From Neobacillus bataviensis LMG 21833 (GTDB lineage: Bacteria; Bacillota; Bacilli; Bacillales; Cytobacillaceae), in NCBI RefSeq assembly GCF_000307875.1, contig NZ_AJLS01000137.1:62001-126000 (forward strand): a DNA stretch of 64,000 nucleotides, read 5' to 3'. Position 1 is the first letter of the stretch. The number at the start of each line of letters is the position of its first letter. The notes beneath the pieces are model-generated. The model ran no database searches, was not told the origin of the DNA, and was given only the letters and a program-made list of their open reading frames with translations. Shown here piece after piece: positions 62,246 through 64,000 of this stretch. The translations under genes and the position numbers were made by a program.

Positions 62246-64000
62246 ATGAATCTATTATCCTATAAAAAAGCGGCAAGTCACTGGACAGAAGCTCTGCCGT
62301 TAGGGAACGGGCGAATAGGTGCGATGCACTTTGGCGGGGTGGAGACGGAACGATTTCAGTTAAATGAAGACACGTTGTGGTCAGGGCCCCCACAGCATAA
62401 ACGAGAATACAACGACCAAGCATCATTAAAAAAGGTAAGGAAATTGCTTGACGAAGAGAAATACGAAGATGCGATTAGTGAAACGAAGAATATGTTCGGC
62501 CCATATACAGAGAGCTATATGCCATTAGGGAATCTCTTCATCCACTATCTGCACGGAGATGCAGCACAGAAATACCAGCGGACACTCGATATTAATACAG
62601 CCATATCGACTGTCAAGTATACAGTCGGAAAAATAAACTATACACGAGAAGCATTTATTTCACATCCACACCAGGTACTAGCTATTCAACTTACCAGTTC
62701 GGCAGCCAACCAATTAAACGTGAACATTTCGTTAGATAGTTTATTAAAATATCAAACTGCAAATTCGAAAGAAGCGTTATCCTTACAAGGGGTTTGTCCT
62801 GAAAAATGTGCACCTGTCTATTTCAATGAGAGCGAGACTCCGATTGTGTACGGCGAGTTTGGTGAAACCAAAGCGATTCATTTTGAGGGAAGACTTGGGT
62901 TGGTTCTGGAAGATGGGACGGCCTTGACGTCAAATGGAAGATTATCTATCCAAGATGCAACGAGAGTGGTTCTATATTTTTCTGTTGCCACCTCCTTTAA
63001 GGGGTATGATCAACTCCCTGGGACAGATTTTGAAGAATTAATACAGAAAAATGAAGCCATCCTTGCAAAAGCTATGAGTATACCTTATGAGCAGCTGAGA
63101 GAAACGCATATTCAAGATTATCAAACACTTTACAATCGTGTTGGTTTTTCATTAGGAAATAAACAGTCAGAAGAAATGCTTGATACGGATGAAAGAGTGA
63201 CGAAATACAGTGCAGATGACTTGGAAATGGTCGAACTTTTATTTCATTATGGACGTTATTTGTTGATTGCCTCCTCAAGAGAGGGTACACAGCCGGCGAA
63301 TCTACAGGGAATATGGAATGATATAACCCGTGCACCATGGTCATCCAATTATACGTTAAATATTAATACCGAAATGAATTACTGGCCTGCAGAGGTGACG
63401 AATTTAGCCGAATGTCACCGTCCGCTTTTACAGGCGATTAAGGAGCTTTCGGTAACGGGTGAGAACATGGTGAATCAACGTTATGGTTTGCATGGATGGA
63501 CGGCCCATCATAATACAGATTTGTGGCGGCATGCCCATCCTGTCGGCGACGAGCGCCATGGTGATCCCAACTGGGCTTTTTGGCCAATGTCTGGGCCATG
63601 GCTGTGCCGTCACTTATGGGAGCATTACCAGTATTCACAGGATAGGGATTTTCTTGAAAAAGAGGCCTTTCCAGTTATGAAAGGAGCAGCACAATTTTGT
63701 TTGGAGTGGCTGGTAGAAGATGAGAATGGCTATTTGATTACCTCACCGTCGACATCACCGGAACATCACTTTTATACAGAAGATGGCCAATTAGGATCCG
63801 TGACAAAAGGTTCCACGATGGATCTGCAAATTATCTGGGATTTGTTTTCAAATTGTATCGAAGCGGCTGAAATCTGTGGAGTGGATGAGGAATGGATTCA
63901 GCAAGTGCGTGAGGCAAAAGATCGCCTCCACCCTAACCAAATTGGCAAGTACGGTCAATTACAGGAATGGTTGATGGATTATGAGGATGCCGAGTTGCAC
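62246..64000 (+). CDS. GH95 alpha-L-fucosidase (C-terminus beyond window)
   Basis: The first 585 residues of a GH95 protein of expected total near 750-800. It opens with the family pattern WTEALPLGNGRIGAMHFGG and QLNEDTLWSGPP. In the (alpha/alpha)6 domain, SNYTLNINTEMNYWPAEV holds the two Asn (N372, N374) and TSPSTSPEH the Glu (E506) that correspond to catalytic residues of the Bifidobacterium enzyme AfcA. GH95 enzymes mainly remove alpha-1,2-fucose, as on H and blood group structures; some act on alpha-1,2-galactose. GGAGAG precedes ATG 62246. No signal peptide. Order with GH110 fits stepwise removal of alpha-Gal then fucose. Confidence 0.93.
   Translation, partial: MNLLSYKKAASHWTEALPLGNGRIGAMHFGGVETERFQLNEDTLWSGPPQHKREYNDQASLKKVRKLLDEEKYEDAISETKNMFGPYTESYMPLGNLFIHYLHGDAAQKYQRTLDINTAISTVKYTVGKINYTREAFISHPHQVLAIQLTSSAANQLNVNISLDSLLKYQTANSKEALSLQGVCPEKCAPVYFNESETPIVYGEFGETKAIHFEGRLGLVLEDGTALTSNGRLSIQDATRVVLYFSVATSFKGYDQLPGTDFEELIQKNEAILAKAMSIPYEQLRETHIQDYQTLYNRVGFSLGNKQSEEMLDTDERVTKYSADDLEMVELLFHYGRYLLIASSREGTQPANLQGIWNDITRAPWSSNYTLNINTEMNYWPAEVTNLAECHRPLLQAIKELSVTGENMVNQRYGLHGWTAHHNTDLWRHAHPVGDERHGDPNWAFWPMSGPWLCRHLWEHYQYSQDRDFLEKEAFPVMKGAAQFCLEWLVEDENGYLITSPSTSPEHHFYTEDGQLGSVTKGSTMDLQIIWDLFSNCIEAAEICGVDEEWIQQVREAKDRLHPNQIGKYGQLQEWLMDYEDAELH

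Overview
The window reads as low-to-moderate GC Firmicute DNA, most likely from a Bacillaceae-type member of the Bacillales. The signs are strong AGGAGG-like ribosome binding sites with frequent GTG/TTG starts, LplABC-type sugar importers without their own ATPase, YesL/YesM/YesN/YesS-type regulators, and Rho-independent terminators. Nearly all of it, about 62 kb from 2 kb to the right edge, is one glycan-utilisation island. All genes lie on the + strand except one LacI-family regulator. I see no rRNA, tRNA, CRISPR array, insertion sequence or phage gene.

Layout. (1) 1-1.7 kb: the tail of an unrelated ABC exporter with its terminator. (2) 2.1-17.5 kb: a tight operon of GH2 beta-galactosidase, Gfo/Idh/MocA oxidoreductase, sugar isomerase, GH38 and GH125 alpha-mannosidases, an unassigned 1027-residue clan GH-A hydrolase, GH29 fucosidase and two more sugar isomerases; this is an N-glycan-like (mannose, galactose, fucose) dismantling set. 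(3) 17.7-20.9 kb: a YhcH-like protein, a Cys-type sulfatase and its radical-SAM sulfatase maturase. (4) 21.1-33.7 kb: LacI regulator, oxidoreductase, YesL, importer 1, two sulfatases and a GH35 beta-galactosidase. (5) 34.1-44.5 kb: importer 2, an (alpha/alpha)6 glycosidase, a third oxidoreductase and a YesM/YesN-type two-component system. (6) 44.7-50.8 kb: a ROK kinase plus agaS, nagA/agaA, lacC and lacD homologues, a full route from N-acetylgalactosamine to triose phosphates, with a GntR/UTRA regulator. (7) 50.8-64 kb: a divergent LacI regulator, a second GH29 fucosidase, a membrane protein with a transmembrane AraC regulator, importer 3, GH110 alpha-galactosidase and GH95 fucosidase (cut by the window end).

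How it fits together. None of the glycosidases or sulfatases shows a signal peptide, while the three solute-binding proteins are lipoproteins. The inferred scheme is import of intact, sulfated and fucosylated oligosaccharides followed by cytoplasmic desulfation and trimming. The sugars implied (alpha-Man, Fuc, alpha- and beta-Gal, GalNAc, sulfate) fit animal glycoprotein or mucin glycans, including blood-group-B-like structures; this substrate is inferred.

The most notable non-coding signals are: a 31-bp promoter/operator module repeated three times (upstream of importer 2, the GalNAc operon and gntR); a LacI-type palindrome repeated around the second LacI gene, with one copy inside a terminator stem; TTGGA direct repeats of 11-bp period upstream of two genes next to the first LacI gene; hairpins after each solute-binding-protein gene; and leader terminators between promoter and first gene in two operons. 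The best protein candidate for something undescribed is the 1027-residue GH-A enzyme, positioned where a beta-mannosidase would be needed.
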